The translations under genes were made by a program, and so were the position numbers. This document shows, in pieces, positions 1-11,260 of a stretch of DNA of 64,000 nucleotides. The DNA lies in contig NC_067202.1 in NCBI RefSeq assembly GCF_000699445.3, positions 5,906,958-5,970,957 on the forward strand. The letters run 5' to 3'. The DNA comes from Schistosoma haematobium. Taxonomy: Eukaryota > Platyhelminthes > Trematoda > Strigeidida > Schistosomatidae. Below the pieces are notes generated by a model that saw only the letters and a program-made list of their open reading frames with translations, made no database searches and was not told the DNA's origin. Positions within the stretch are counted from its first letter, which is position 1; each line of letters opens with the position of its first letter.

Positions 1-149
1 CTGACATCAGTATCGCTTAAATTTGGTTTATTCTAATAAGAGTAAGTTGCATAATGGAGAGCTTCGGAAGGGCATAGATCATAAAAAAACTAGATGTTCT
101 ACTGAGAGAGATCACGAACCGATCAAAGTTAAACAACTACTGATAACGT

Positions 150-290
150 GGAAGAATTGAACAGGCGGTCCGTCCTAGTATAAGACTCTTCATCGGTGCA
201 CATCCAAGACCCGCACTCAGGAATTAAACCCAAGGCCTTGTCTTCGGGCGTCAACGCTTAACCTCTGGACTATTGAGTTAGGGTCTAATA
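150..290 (-). repeat. degenerate hammerhead-SINE copy (family 2)
   Basis: On the minus strand this reads as a decayed copy of the repeat best seen at 6837-7028: a tRNA-like head (reverse of CTCAATAGTCCAGAGGTTAAG) followed by a B-box-like stretch and remnants of the TAGGACG..CGGTCC hammerhead segment. The core is mutated, so no ribozyme is claimed. Confidence 0.45.
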
Positions 291-299
291 GAACTCGGT

Positions 300-1857
300 A
301 ATTCCCATAACCGTATACTGATAAATGGGAGTTCGTTTTAAAATCACTGAATTCGGTATTGACCATAGTTACAATTGTCGGAAAAAAAATAAATAATTTG
401 CAATTAATTAATGTTAGTAAAATTGTGATTGTATGTGTTCCTTTTTTTTGCAATAAATTATCTGAGTACACTTCCAAATTAGTGTAGTGGTAGTGTTGAG
501 TTCTCCTAGTTAGATGATTTAACTGGGGAACTTTCATTGTCATTCTAATTGTATCATAATTATCATATTGATCTTTATAGGTTTTGTCCTCTTAATTTAC
601 CTTTACATTCATGTTGACCATTTTCGTTGATTGACCTCTTAGTTTATGATCAATGGTTGACATTAAGTAACCGGCCTATATGATTCCCTACCACCCCTTT
701 TAAAAAAATTGTGGGGTGTGAATGAAAAATTTAGGTATCATTGATTGGTGGACTTGTTTTGCAAGTGTGTGCTCAAGTGATAATGAACAAACATTTTGTT
801 ACCTTTAATAATTTTGTGATTGGTCGTAAACTGTTCATCTTTGTAATCTGATTAGTTGAAATCGAAATCACATCTGGAGCTGTGATTGGATACCAGAATT
901 TTCATTTTTTACATTTGAAATTTAATGATAATGAATAATTTTTTTTGTGTAATCTTAGTCTTGAAAAAAATTTAGACTTTTGAAGAAAAAGACACCAACT
1001 TAATTGCATTACCATGCAATCCTACTGTTAGTGAATGTGTATTGGGATCAATTTTTGTTTTCCGATCAAGTATACCTTGAATTGAAGTCGTTAGTTATCG
1101 GAACAGGAATAATCATATGTATCTCAGTAAAAGAAAGTTTTTGGGAAAAAGCATCTGTAAACCGGTTTGAATATTTGATAATAGTGATTACTGAATGAGG
1201 TCGGTAGTCAAATATTTAATACCAAATTAATAAACAAATTATCACCAAAGTGTGTGCATAGGCTTTTTTGTAACACACGGTGTGTTAATGGGAAAAAGAA
1301 ATCAACATATCAATAAATCATCATGATAAATTACTGGTTGCAATATGTATAATTCAGGTGAACCAACCGTAGACGATCATTTAATGAACTGACTTTGACA
1401 GTATATGAAAGTAGTAATAAATTTTCCGAAAAAGATACTTAATATTTAGTAAAGGATTATTTTGTAAATGTTCATTCATAATGAGAATTAGACAACGTTA
1501 GATTTAAATGTGGTTAATTTGTAAAAGTCCATTGAAACGGTTTATTGTGTTCACTTGTAAATTATTTGTAGTTCTGTATTTTAAAATTAATTTTTGGTCG
1601 TAATAAAAACTAGTTTGTTTAATCAGTCATGTGTGAATATTGTTAACCGCCGTAATATGAAACCTGAATTATCTAGACATTATGAATGTAACCATTTTTG
1701 ACAAGCATTTGAAATATCAGTTTCATGAAGTGTAAATGAACAAGCCTACGTCGTCTGACTGACTCAACAAATATTTATCGACTTTAAACGTATAAATATG
1801 AGTAAGGTCAACTGTATCAATGAACATTTACAATGCTATTACTATTATTTATTTTCC
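300..1857. other. anonymous AT-rich DNA
   Basis: I see no credible coding exon, RNA gene or recognisable repeat here; open frames are short, low complexity and lack splice context. Confidence 0.5.

Positions 1858-1930
<73 letters not shown>
1858..1930. repeat. (TTA)n microsatellite
   Basis: About 24 uninterrupted TTA units. The apparent poly-Leu reading frame through it is an artefact of the repeat. Confidence 0.95.
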
Positions 1931-2880
1931 GTCAATTGACAAGATTCAATTCTTGTACTATGTATTTCATTGACACAAAATTTTTGCATTTTCAATTTTC
2001 CTATAATGCTTAGTCACTTATTGTGACTGAACACTTTACTGCAAATCATCCCGACCTTTAGTGAATGACCTTTTTAATTTGTAAATATATATATCGTTAC
2101 AGATGTAAACGTTAACCATTGTTAACACATTACATTGTCAAATTCATAAATGTCATGCCTTATTTTTGGACTTTATAAAATAATAAAATTATGGACTAAT
2201 AACTGTATAGTGCGATGATGAAGTTAAGGAAAACGATTGTTTCCTAAATTATTTTTGATTTTTGAATATTTTAAGGGAATTTTTAACTGGTATAATGTGA
2301 TTGTACCAGTCATAAATAGTTGATGAGGTGTGCAAATGAATACGGTGATATAATCAGTAGTTATGAATAACTATGGAGGCTTAGTTTACGATCAGACGTA
2401 CTTCTTACGTACGCATAGTTCTGGTTTCAGGAAATTTTAATATTAAACAAGAATATGAAGTTCTTGTTTTGTGTATCTATGAAACGGATAATATTCTTAT
2501 TTCTTTTTACACTTACTGTATGACCTTTTATCACCATCATCATTTCAATGATGATGGTTTCAACTTGTTTTCAAATGTCATTATTTTATTCCTAAATAAG
2601 TTAATTTTCTCAATTTCGTTTACTTCTCTATGAGCTTTAATCACATTCATCTTTGTAATTATCTTATTACATTCACTAATAAATGTCATCATAAGTTTAT
2701 TGACCTAACGACAAAATTACGATTTTCACTCATTTAAAATATTCCTATTAAAATGTACTCAAAATGTACTTTTATTAGATAGTTTACAAATGTGTTACTA
2801 AAACATGAACGCTAATCACATTATTTTCAATATAAAATTACTAGATTAGTCTTCATTAGATGACAAAATCTTGTCTAAGT
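1931..2880. other. anonymous AT-rich DNA
   Basis: No supported feature seen. Confidence 0.5.
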
Positions 2881-3290
2881 TTTCTTAACCTTTATATCTA
2901 ATAAACGTTAGAAACAAGTTTACGAATACATGAACGATAATCGCTTTTCCACTATTAATCTCTAAGGGATATCTAAATTCATGAGACATTAATAAGTGCT
3001 TAATCACTTGACCTTTGCGGCGGAAAAGTAGTAGATAAAAAATAATGGAAATCAAATTGTGGGTGGCCCTGAAAAGGGCCTTTACTCGTTCTCGCGGTCG
3101 AACGTCATCACTATTAGTTTGTAATGGCGCCACAGATAGGACAGTGCACTGCTCGTACGTTCGGCGATGGGTCGTAGGCACAGAAGGTATGAAACATTGC
3201 TTCACATCTACAGAAAACCCAACCAACCGCAAAGCCCACCCAAGGATGTTATGTGAGCTTTCAATTTCCCGTAATCACCTATAGTGTACA

Positions 3291-3922
3291 TTATAAATTG
3301 GCAAATTCCGTACCAGGAAGGTTCGCGTGTGAGAACACTTTGTACCGCATATTGCAGACATCTTGAGCGGTCAGACATTTCCCATAAGATTGGTAAGCAA
3401 AATTCCTGATGTGGAATGCAGCGGTACCGGAAATCAGCAGCGGTCTCACAGTTTCAAACTCCCCATCCGTTAACCTGCGCATCCATGAATTACCCTGGTA
3501 CCTCAGGGAATTGCACTCGTGATTGTGATGTACATTCCCACGTACAACAGTCCAATAGCCGTCTATAATCTTACAAAACATAAATGCTGGACATTGGGTG
3601 TTCATAGAAGCCCTTCATTAAAAAAATTATAAAACAATTTACCAAATTACCTCCTCCGTCTAATACGTTGTGACGAACCGCTAGATCTTATACGCCCATT
3701 TCGCCAACACACAAATTTAATGTAGGATTTTTGATCTCTGCCAATATGCGAATCTCTCACTACATAATGACTGTAAGTCGATCTTTCAAAATTTGTGATA
3801 GTGGTCTTTAACGCTTCAACCGATGGAAACGCAACCAGAAACAAGGTAGTCAAAAAGACTTCCTCCATTTCCGTTACGTGAGAAACACCAGCGCTCGTAC
3901 TCGGCACGTTACTCTGCTCCAT
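3291..3922 (-). CDS. MULE/FAR1-type DNA-binding protein N-terminal region, two exons
   Basis: ATG at 3922-3920. Exon 1 runs to 3651, a 38-nt intron (3650-3613, GTAATT...TGAAG) follows, and exon 2 runs to the stop near 3291; phases match (AG|G) across the intron. The joined protein (about 198 aa) has a FAR1/FLYWCH-GCM1-like zinc module: Cys in YIKFVCWRNG, Cys in NTQCPAFMF, and His-Asn-His in NVHHNHEC. An RRLTDGEFETVRPLL...LTAQDVCNMRYKV stretch follows, as is typical N-terminal to MULE transposases and FAR1-related proteins (known family). No transposase DDE catalytic core is visible downstream, so this is either a truncated MULE or a domesticated fragment. The alternative is that the 38-nt gap is a decay frameshift rather than an intron. 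Confidence 0.6.
3613..3650 (-). other. 38-nt candidate micro-intron
   Basis: On the minus strand GAGGAG|GTAATT opens and TTTTTTTAATGAAG|GG closes the gap. Removing it joins two frames that together restore the Cys-Cys-His-His zinc module. Very short introns are known in schistosome genes. Confidence 0.5.
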
Positions 3923-4234
3923 AATGACGATTGAGATTGTGCTTCGTCGACAAGTACTGATAATTTATAACAATTTTCAAGACATAACTAACCAATTAAA
4001 TCTAATTTTTGGAACTAGCCATTTCATTGGACGAAACACGGGATGAAAAATATTGTAATTTGGGGTTGGAAAATTTTTTTTTAAAAAAAATGGCCGGTCG
4101 GACAATATTATTCATGATCAATTAACCTTTACTTTATATATATTCATAGATTGGGTCAATGTTGGCATGTTCATTGATCGCTAATTGATCTAAATGTCAT
4201 GACCCTAGAAACTCTTTGAGACCCAAGTGATACT

Positions 4235-4262
4235 ATTTATATATATATATATATATATATTG
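4235..4262. repeat. (AT)n tract
   Basis: Short alternating TA run. Confidence 0.8.
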
Positions 4263-4571
4263 AAAGGTAATGAGCTACATTGTAGATAAATATTCTCTTT
4301 ATGCTACATCGGAATGAAATTAGATTACATAATCGAAAAGGTCATAGGGGTGTTGATGTTTTTTAATAATCAAATGGCTAAATTATCATCAACAACAACG
4401 TAAAGTGGATATTTAGAAATGTACAAACTATCATACAATGAAGTGTAGATTGTGCACAATCGTGCGAAATATGAAATTCACACAGTTTGTACCACCAGGA
4501 ATCTAACCACATGTAAAAAGAATAACTAAACTGGTTAATGAAAATGATTTTGAAAATAGACCAATGCTTGA

Positions 4572-4795
4572 CTTTATAAACTATGAGATTAAAATGGCTT
4601 CATATCTTCCTTTCTACTAACTAATTCTTTGTTCCTATACTCTATCCTTATATGCAATCTTTCTTTTATCTATTACCACCACTACTTCTATGAATCCGAT
4701 GTTCATCTTGCTTTGCTAATGAGGTATAGCAACTTGAACTGATGCATATATATGCCTGGTCCTACGTTGTAGATGACTGACGGCTGACGTTTTAC
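4572..4795 (+). mobile_element. 3'-end fragment of RTE-like element (family A2)
   Basis: Contains only the 3' non-coding end also found at 30850-31055 and 57115-57335: ATGAGATTAAAATSGCTTCATA start, CTATATCC..TATGCAATCTTTC middle, ATGCATATAT.TGCCTGGTCC and a GACTGACG-like tail. This is an extreme 5' truncation. Confidence 0.75.
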
Positions 4796-4845
4796 GTGAA
4801 AAAGCACACAGTTTGAAAATGTAAATAACATTCAAATATTTTGAT

Positions 4846-4955
4846 GGAGTTTTGTTCTCTGAGCTGGATCACTTGGTCGTGGAACTTTCATCGTTCTTCT
4901 GAACGACATCAAAAATCATCCACCTGAGCTAAAAAATCTTCCCCATTTCAACATT
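4846..4955. repeat. fragment of foldback repeat
   Basis: The segment TTCATCGTTCTTCTGAACGA and the adjoining CATCCACCTGAGCT also occur together at 41160-41265, there with the first half in the opposite orientation. Dispersed repeat, class unknown. Confidence 0.5.
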
Positions 4956-5657
4956 CAAATATATATTATTACATTCAAGTTGTCTTCGTTACAGTTGTCC
5001 CCTTCACTCATTTTTACTTAACTTTGTTATAGAAATACTTTGGAAGATGACTTTCTCGTCGTCTAACTTTTCAGGGATCGATCTCCCGAAAGGAGATTCA
5101 CTACTTGGTCTAGAATATACAAAAAACATAGCCTTGTTTAATGAAAACATTGAAAAAAATTAGAATCTTCATACTGATTTAAGTAATAACGCTAACATGT
5201 TTAGGATGCGAATTTCTCCCTACAAATGCAAAAGGTTGGCTTTAGATTGGCTTGCTTTAAGGCCTAATATAAGGATACAAATTTAAATAGTTGACTATGA
5301 CAATCACTTCACTTATATGAGGATTCTCATCAACCCTGGAAGGTTAACATAAATTCAGAAAGCATAGTTGGTATCTACCAACTCCCCTCAATTGTGTCAT
5401 AAGTAAGATATTAATTTGCTAACTAATTGAGGAATTTGCTACTCAACAGCAGTTCATCTCCTTCTACTTTATAGCTATGAAACGTGATCATTAATAATAG
5501 AGGATATTCATAGTCTACACTCCGTTTGTCTTGACATTATTATTAAATCACACTTTCAACAATGAATTGTGATTTAATATGTTTAGTAAACCAATGAATT
5601 AGTGATTTTAATTTATTTCATCCTTAAATTACACTTTACGTTGCGATCTTATTGGAA

Positions 5658-5868
5658 GATGCCTTCAAATTCATGGATATTTATCTGTTTTTCATTAATT
5701 CGTCAATTTTATTATCCATACAAGGTATTCAGTTCCTTTTTAACTGTATGGATTGGTCGATATTTGGCGAATGGTCATTCGTCTAAAAGGTTGCCATCGT
5801 TGTCACCAGATAATCAGGAGAATATCAATCAATCATCGTGTATGAATTCGAAGAAGAACTCTAAAGTA
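5658..5868 (+). CDS. candidate 5' coding exon, unassigned
   Basis: An ATG-initiated open stretch of 70 codons with a hydrophobic start (MPSNSWIFICFSLI) that ends at a good donor (AACTCTAAA|GTAAGTAG) in phase 0. No homology is recognised. In principle it could be a distal 5' exon of the PAL gene (whose exon at 39201 also begins in phase 0), but the intron would be 33 kb and the 35321 candidate is better. It may equally be fortuitous. Confidence 0.2.
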
Positions 5869-5975
5869 AGTAGTTTTGTTGAAGTCTATCATTTAATTGA
5901 ATATCCTTATATGCCATATTGATTACTGTATGTATAATAAATTTGTTATAAATATTAACATAATCTAATGGTTAG

Positions 5976-6242
5976 GCCCGTTTATTGCGGCGAACAAAAT
6001 GGTTGCAGAATCAGATGAATTCCAATGGTGAAATAACATCACAGGATAGACAGACATCATCATCCATTGCGAAACATTTGATTGAGACGGGTCATAAGGT
6101 TGATATCAAATCAACATTTGTTGTGCTGTACAAAAGCCTTCAAGGACGTATACTAAGGTTTATTGAAGCCTTGGCTATACGAAAATTGAAACCCCCTTTA
6201 TGTGTTCAAAAACAATTTGTGCTTACACTTAACCTACCCTGA
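5976..6242 (+). pseudogene. Penelope-like element, C-terminal (GIY-YIG-side) fragment
   Basis: The open frame reads ...SSIAKHLIETGHKVDIKSTF...GRILRFIEALAIRKLKPPLCVQKQ...LNLP and stops. The KHL.ETGH and RFIEALAI.KLKP.L..QK motifs are the C-terminal endonuclease-side signature of Penelope-like retroelements in flatworms (family knowledge). A second copy of the same motif is on the minus strand near 33060-33190. The RT part is absent here, so this is a truncated insertion. Confidence 0.7.
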
Positions 6243-6489
6243 TAGTACTGATTTACTATCCAGAGTGGTAATCACATTTGTTTTTGTGTACTTTAATATT
6301 TTTCCTTTGTTATGACTTACCCTTAACCTGTCTAGTTGACCTTTTAATTTTTCATATATAAACGTTCTTAATAAGTATATGTGTGATCAGATTGTTCGAA
6401 ATGTATTGCGCAAATATATCACATAATTCTGATAAACAACGTCTTCTCATTGCATTATCGAAATTTATCAAAGGGACTAATTGTTTTAA

Positions 6490-7028
6490 ATTTTTATTTA
6501 TTTATTTAATATCCAACGGTGTCTAACGATGTCTAACTTCAACTAATCCATGAAATTGAGCGACACATTCACCATTGTCTTCAGTGAGTTACTATCTCAC
6601 AACAGACCTGGTTGAACTCCACTGGTCACTACTTCTCACTAGAACTCCAGGATATACCTCGTGAAGCCAGTCACTAGTGAGCATATAATGATTAATATCA
6701 GATGGGTTTTTTGTGGAGATTGTAGTAATTTCAATGGTTAATATAATGAGTCAGTTGAAGCTAGACCACCATGGAAAACCTGGAAGCACTGGACGGCCGT
6801 TTCGTCCTATTGTGGGTTAGACATTAACATCGTTGGATGCCGGCTCAGTGGTCTAGTGGTTAAGTGCTCGCGCGCGAAACCAGTAGGTTCTGGGTTCGAA
6901 TCTCTCAGGGGGCGAGGTCGTGGATGCGCACCGCTGAGGAGTCCCACAATAGGACGAAACGGCCGTCCAGTGCTTCCAGGTTTTCCATGGTGGTCTAGCT
7001 TCAACTGACTCATGATCTTAACCATTGA
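6490..7028 (+). mobile_element. hammerhead SINE (family 2) with inverted 3' arm
   Basis: Contains the body (6500-6730), an inverted 85-bp copy of the 3' tail (6731-6815), and then a full head-to-tail unit: A-box-like GGCTCAGTGGTCTAGTGG (6840-6857), B-box-like GGTTCGAATC near 6895, hammerhead at 6928-6973, and tail CTTCCAGGTTTTCCATGG...CTCATGATCTTAACC to 7028. The two tails form a foldback around the tRNA-like head. Its 3' end abuts the RTE-like element. Confidence 0.75.
6928..6973 (+). ncRNA. type I hammerhead ribozyme motif (family 2)
   Basis: Helix I strand GCACCG, core CTGAGGA (fits CUGANGA), helix II GTCC/GGAC with a 7-nt loop, GAAA, a two-base-pair helix III (AC..GT closed by GGCC), cleavage triplet GTC, and closing strand CAGTGC. 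Helix I has one mismatch in this copy. The minimal helix III is the form known for schistosome hammerheads. Activity is inferred, not shown. Confidence 0.7.
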
Positions 7029-7262
7029 ATTTTATTTATTTATTTGAACACATAAATATTGGTACAAGAGAGCGCCAATATATATGCGCCACACAAAACA
7101 ATGAGAATTCGAAGAGAAAGAAAAAAAAGGTAAGGAGCGTGAAAAAAAAAGAACAATGACGAAGAGGTTGGTGTAAGGTATAGTAATAATAATAGTAATA
7201 ATGAGGGAACGGAAAGGTACAATCAGAAGAAATCTTTCAGTTAAGGAAGACACAACCACTTT

Positions 7263-7541
7263 TTATGAAGAAAGTAAAAGAAGGTTACAACAGGATCGCC
7301 ACTGGCTTCTATTCTGAGCCATATCTGATAACGTCTCTAGCCACTGTGTAGCACCATCTCTCGGACCCCAACCAGGGAGTCGTGAAGGACCGATAGAAGC
7401 CAGTCCTTTGCAGTTTCCTTTCATACCACGACACCATGTTATGCACTGACCACCTCTCCGCTTCTTCCAACTGGTCCCAGTGTCGCAAATAATGCACGAC
7501 GTGGAATTCTCTAAGACATTCGTAGAACATATCCACGCCAC
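7263..7541 (-). pseudogene. C-terminal tail of the RTE-like ORF, frameshifted
   Basis: Reads ...GTSWKKRRGGQCITWCRGMK...[29 protein letters not shown], homologous in order to the tail at 30600-30840 (GWKKVRGGQIKTWHQCLKSL...GLGPRDYRNQWLETLGDMAQ). It is out of frame with the RT stretch that ends at 7511. Confidence 0.75.
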
Positions 7542-9472
7542 CGAAGTCGGCGTTTCAAGATGGTGACACCAATTGAATTATCATCTCTGTGCCCGAACAC
7601 ACGATGCCGAACCTCTGCATTACTGACATGGTGTTGCCACTGAATGTCAGCAATCCTTCGGAGACAGCGATGATCGAACACAGAGAGTCGTCTAACATCC
7701 TCAACTCGGAGAGGCCAGGTTTCACAAGCATAGAGCAAAACTGCTCTCACCGACGCGTTGTAGACCCGACCTTTTACAGCCAGACTAACACCACGAAGGC
7801 GCCAAAGATGGCCCAGATTGGCATAAGCCGCTCTGGCTTTCACTATACGTGCATTGATCTCATCACTCACACCCCCACCAGTACTTATGCAGCTACCCAG
7901 ATACACGAACTTCTCGACTACGTCTATCTGCTCACCATCCAGGGTGAGTACAGGATTGGAATCCGGCCAGTCTTGTAGAAGTACTTTGCACTTCGAAGGT
8001 GCAAAGCACATACCATACCTACGGACACTGATTGCCAACTGATTAAGTGCGGATTGCATGCCTTGGTCATTACCGCACAGTAAGACAATATCGTCCGCAT
8101 ACTCAAGGTCGAGGAGTCTTTCTCCAGGCAACAGATCCACACCACCATTACTTACATTCATCAGAGCTGTTTCCAGAATGTCATCGATGGCAAAGTTGAA
8201 GAGGAATGGTGAGATTGGGCAACCCTGTCTAACCCCACTGCTCGAATGGAACAATGGAAAGAGATGGTTGTATGCCCTCACTCTACCTGAGGTGTTTGTA
8301 TATAGGACTTTTAGGATGTTAATAAACTTCTCAGGCACACCCTTCTTCAATAGGCAATCCCAGAGAACAGTCCTATCCAACGAATTGAAGGCAGCCCTGA
8401 TGTCAAGAAACGCTACGATTGTTGGGCTTTGAAAAGTATGACGGTGTTCTAACATTTGGCGGAGGGTGAAGATATGATCAATACATCCTCGACCAGAACG
8501 AAACCCAGCCTGCTCCTCGCGAGTCAATCTTTCTCGAGTTTTGAACAACCTACGAAGTATGACGGAAGCCAATAGCTTGAACGCAATCGGAAGTAGACTT
8601 ATCCCCCGATAGTTGTTACAGGAACGACGTGAACCCTTTTTAAAGACAGGGACAACTATCGACTCATTCCATGACGTTGGTACACTCTCTAGTTCCCAAA
8701 CCTTTGTAAACAACGTCGTCAATTCTTTAGGCAGAAAGTCACCACCATCTTTAAAAAGAGCCAGAGGTAAGTCATCTGGGCCAGGTGATTTGTAACGCTT
8801 CAAGAGTTGGAGTTCCTTGCGGACTTCCACTTCATTTGGTGGATCAGTCGTCACCGGCCATGGAGGGCAGGACAGTCTGACCGATGTTGCCGGAGCAGCA
8901 GGCCAGTTGAACTGCCCTTCGAAAAATTCTGCCCATCGTCCAAGACGTCGATGTATGTTAGTGATTGGCATCCCATCATCCTCGTAGATTGTTTCGCTCA
9001 CACCAGACTTCTTGGTGCCAGTGGCTCAGATGAGTCGGATGAGCTTCCGGTAATTACCAGATGCAGCTGCTGCTTCCAGCTCATTAGCACGCTCCGACCA
9101 CCAGGCTTCTCTGTCCTTACGCAAGCTTTGCCCAATTTCATTACGTAACAACCTTCGTTTGTGGTCAAACTCACGGTCATCCGGAGTAGACCGACGGGCT
9201 TCAATCAGTAGTAAGGAACCTGAAGAAACCCAGTGCTTATAAGAGGGACGTTTCGCGAACCCAAAACTGACTGTACCCGCCATTTTCATGGCGTCATGCA
9301 ATTGCAACCAATGCTCATCTATACTTTTCGGTGGAATGGTAGCTAGCCTAGAAACTAGCTCGGTTCGATACTTACTAGCAACAGAAGTTGCAACCAGCTT
9401 GCTAACATCAATCCGTTGGTGGCGGTCACTTCGTTGTCCACTGAAAAGTAAAGTAAGATTAGCGCAGACCAA
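7511..9472 (-). pseudogene. reverse transcriptase of the RTE-like element
   Basis: One frame spans 9472 to 7511, interrupted only by a TGA at 9028-9026. The downstream 496-codon open stretch contains KRYKSPGPDDLP, VPVFKKGSRRSCNNYRGISL, AFLDIRAAFNSLDR (motif A Asp), SGVRQGCPISPFLF and LEYADDIVLLCGN (YADD near 8085-8108), then VEKFVYLGSCIS and a C-terminal RLRWRGYVLRMS. The order and motifs match RTE/jockey-superfamily RTs. A second frameshift near 7511-7541 separates the last segment. The RT core itself looks intact, suggesting a fairly young copy. Confidence 0.85.
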
Positions 9473-9532
9473 GGCATGGTCAGAGTCCAGATAGGTACTC
9501 CAAAAGGAGCGGCAGTCTTGTACACAACCACG

Positions 9533-10308
9533 CTAGCGGTAGCTGATCGCGATGTGATCAATCTGAGTCCAGGGTTGGGATGCAGAAGGAGGACGCCAGG
9601 TGGCACATCGGCGATGACTGTGCCGAAAGTTAGTGCTAGCCAGAAACAGGTTATGGTCTGTGCACAGTTGCAGTAGACGGTCCCCGTTATCTGACCTGCG
9701 ACCAACGAGTCCCCATCGGCCACCTAAACGACTCTCTTCTGTGCCTAGACGCCCGACCTGAGCATTCAAGTCTCCGGCTAGTACTACAATATCTGTCGAA
9801 CGCACTTTCTGGAGAAGAACAGATAACTGGTGGTAAAACTCATCCTTGATTGCATCCGGGCTGCAATCTGTCGGAGCATAGGCGGAGATGACGAAAGACA
9901 TCGTTTCTCACACCGATTTCTTCTCACTTTGATGGAACTCTCTAATCTAACAGCACATAACCGACTGTTAATGGGGATCCAGTCGATTAGTGCTGCCTCA
10001 GCTCTATCGCTTAGTGCGACACCAACGCCAGCAAGACCAGACGAAGATGCCATAGGGTCCCCGGATAAGCGCACGTAAAACAAGCTTTTCGAAGCGATAG
10101 ATGAAGAGTGGATTTGTAGTACTTCACCAGAGTCTTGAATACAGGTCTCGGATAGACAACAGACATCGATATTAAGACTTTCTAAAGACATAGCCAGCCC
10201 TATCTGTTGTCCGACCTGCATAAATGTGCGAACGTTGAAGGCAGCCAGTTTGAATGGTGCATGTGGTTTCAGAAAAACTGCTTCAGTCCTCGTATTCGAT
10301 GGTAACAT
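9533..10308 (-). pseudogene. APE-like endonuclease domain of the RTE-like element
   Basis: The frame starting at 10308 carries FKLAAFNVRTFMQVG, VCCLSETCIQDSG and the mid-domain to about 9850. A frameshift between 9901 and 9784 moves to the frame with SFVISAYAPTD, VVLAGDLNAQVG and the catalytic QIDHIAIS. These are the N, E/T, Y-P, GDLN and SDH motifs of AP-endonuclease domains. A stop codon at 9533 (TAG after AISYR) follows in the same frame as the RT. The domain nicks target DNA in known relatives; this copy cannot be translated through without correction. Confidence 0.8.
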
Positions 10309-10489
10309 ACAATTTCCAAACGGACGGTGACTCGAGAACGTTTAGATACAGTCGAATTTCCACCAAAGACGAGCTGCTGTATAAGTATAAAAAAGGGTGA
10401 ATAATGTGGTAAATAATAATAGTAATAATAATCATTTGAATCATTTGATTGTTATTCGAAGCGAGAAAAGTGGTTTCCATATATATATA

Positions 10490-10766
10490 GTTCATCGTTT
10501 GCGCGTGGGCTGCGATACTGCCCGGGTGCCCAGACCGAAGCAGGTGGTTATCTTAGGGGGCCACACTCCGAGCCTTTGACCTAAAAGTCTAACCCACAAG
10601 GCAGTGGAGCGTCGTAAGGAGATGCAGTCCCATGGTAGCCGGTGACCAACGATTGGTTCATACGCCATTTGTTCCCGCAGGATACTGGAGACCATGTGCA
10701 CCATTGGTTTGGAATCCGGTTAAAGCGCCGGACATTCGCTTTTCGTCCTCTCATTTTGCGATCTAG
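10490..10766 (-). mobile_element. 5' UTR of the RTE-like element (shared with 480-bp repeats)
   Basis: The stretch from ATGAGAGGACGAAAAGCG to the CCCGGGCAGTATCGCAGCCC end (minus strand) is nearly identical to the internal body of the repeats at 11261, 48828 and 52955, and is followed here by the endonuclease ORF rather than the 3' terminus. Confidence 0.7.
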
Positions 10767-11260
10767 CAGTTGGTAATTACCGATTAAGTGATGTACGTAG
10801 AAAGATTTCAGATGGTGAATAACAGTTTCGATGGCATAAAAAATAGGTAATGTAATTTATCACACTCTATTCAGTAAAGATCACTTCTTGATGACTTCTA
10901 AAACAATTGAGTCCCAATACTCAACCCAAAATCATTTGGTACAAAATAACAGGAAATCTCATTGCTTATTATAACTATTAGAAAAAAAACAACTTATTGG
11001 AGCATAAAGAAAAAACCTACATCGTGAAGGAACTCTTTGAACAATCAGTCAGTTACTTTATGACTTACTCGTAGCACGTTTCTACCGACTAAACTGTCAG
11101 TCAAGTTTCTAACACATTATTTCAATTACTATTAATTAAAAATATTCGACTGAGCGATAAGTCATTAGTTATGGTGTTCACTAAGTCACCGGTCCTCGAA
11201 CTCGACTCAGCCTTCGGTTTATTTGGCGATCAGGTCATCACAATTAGAATTCGAGTACAC

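Larger units (their letters stand above)
7023..10766 (-). mobile_element. RTE-like non-LTR retrotransposon (family A1), nearly full length, defective
   Basis: Reading on the minus strand: 5' UTR (10766-10310), APE-type endonuclease, reverse transcriptase, C-terminal region, then a 3' end ATGTGTTCAAATAAATAAA at 7023. The 5' UTR and 3' terminus are the parts shared with the 480-bp repeats elsewhere in the window. No convincing target duplication is seen; the 3' end sits in the tail of a family 2 SINE. Confidence 0.8.

Noticed and set aside
1798..2013. Open frame encoding a long poly-leucine run
   Set aside because: It is only the TTA microsatellite translated.
2885..3284. Overlapping open frames on both strands next to the FAR1-like gene
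   Set aside because: No zinc-module continuation or transposase motif, and no splice join that extends the FAR1 frame.
7589..9148. Several plus-strand open frames across 7.6-9.1 kb
   Set aside because: They are antisense shadows of the minus-strand reverse transcriptase.
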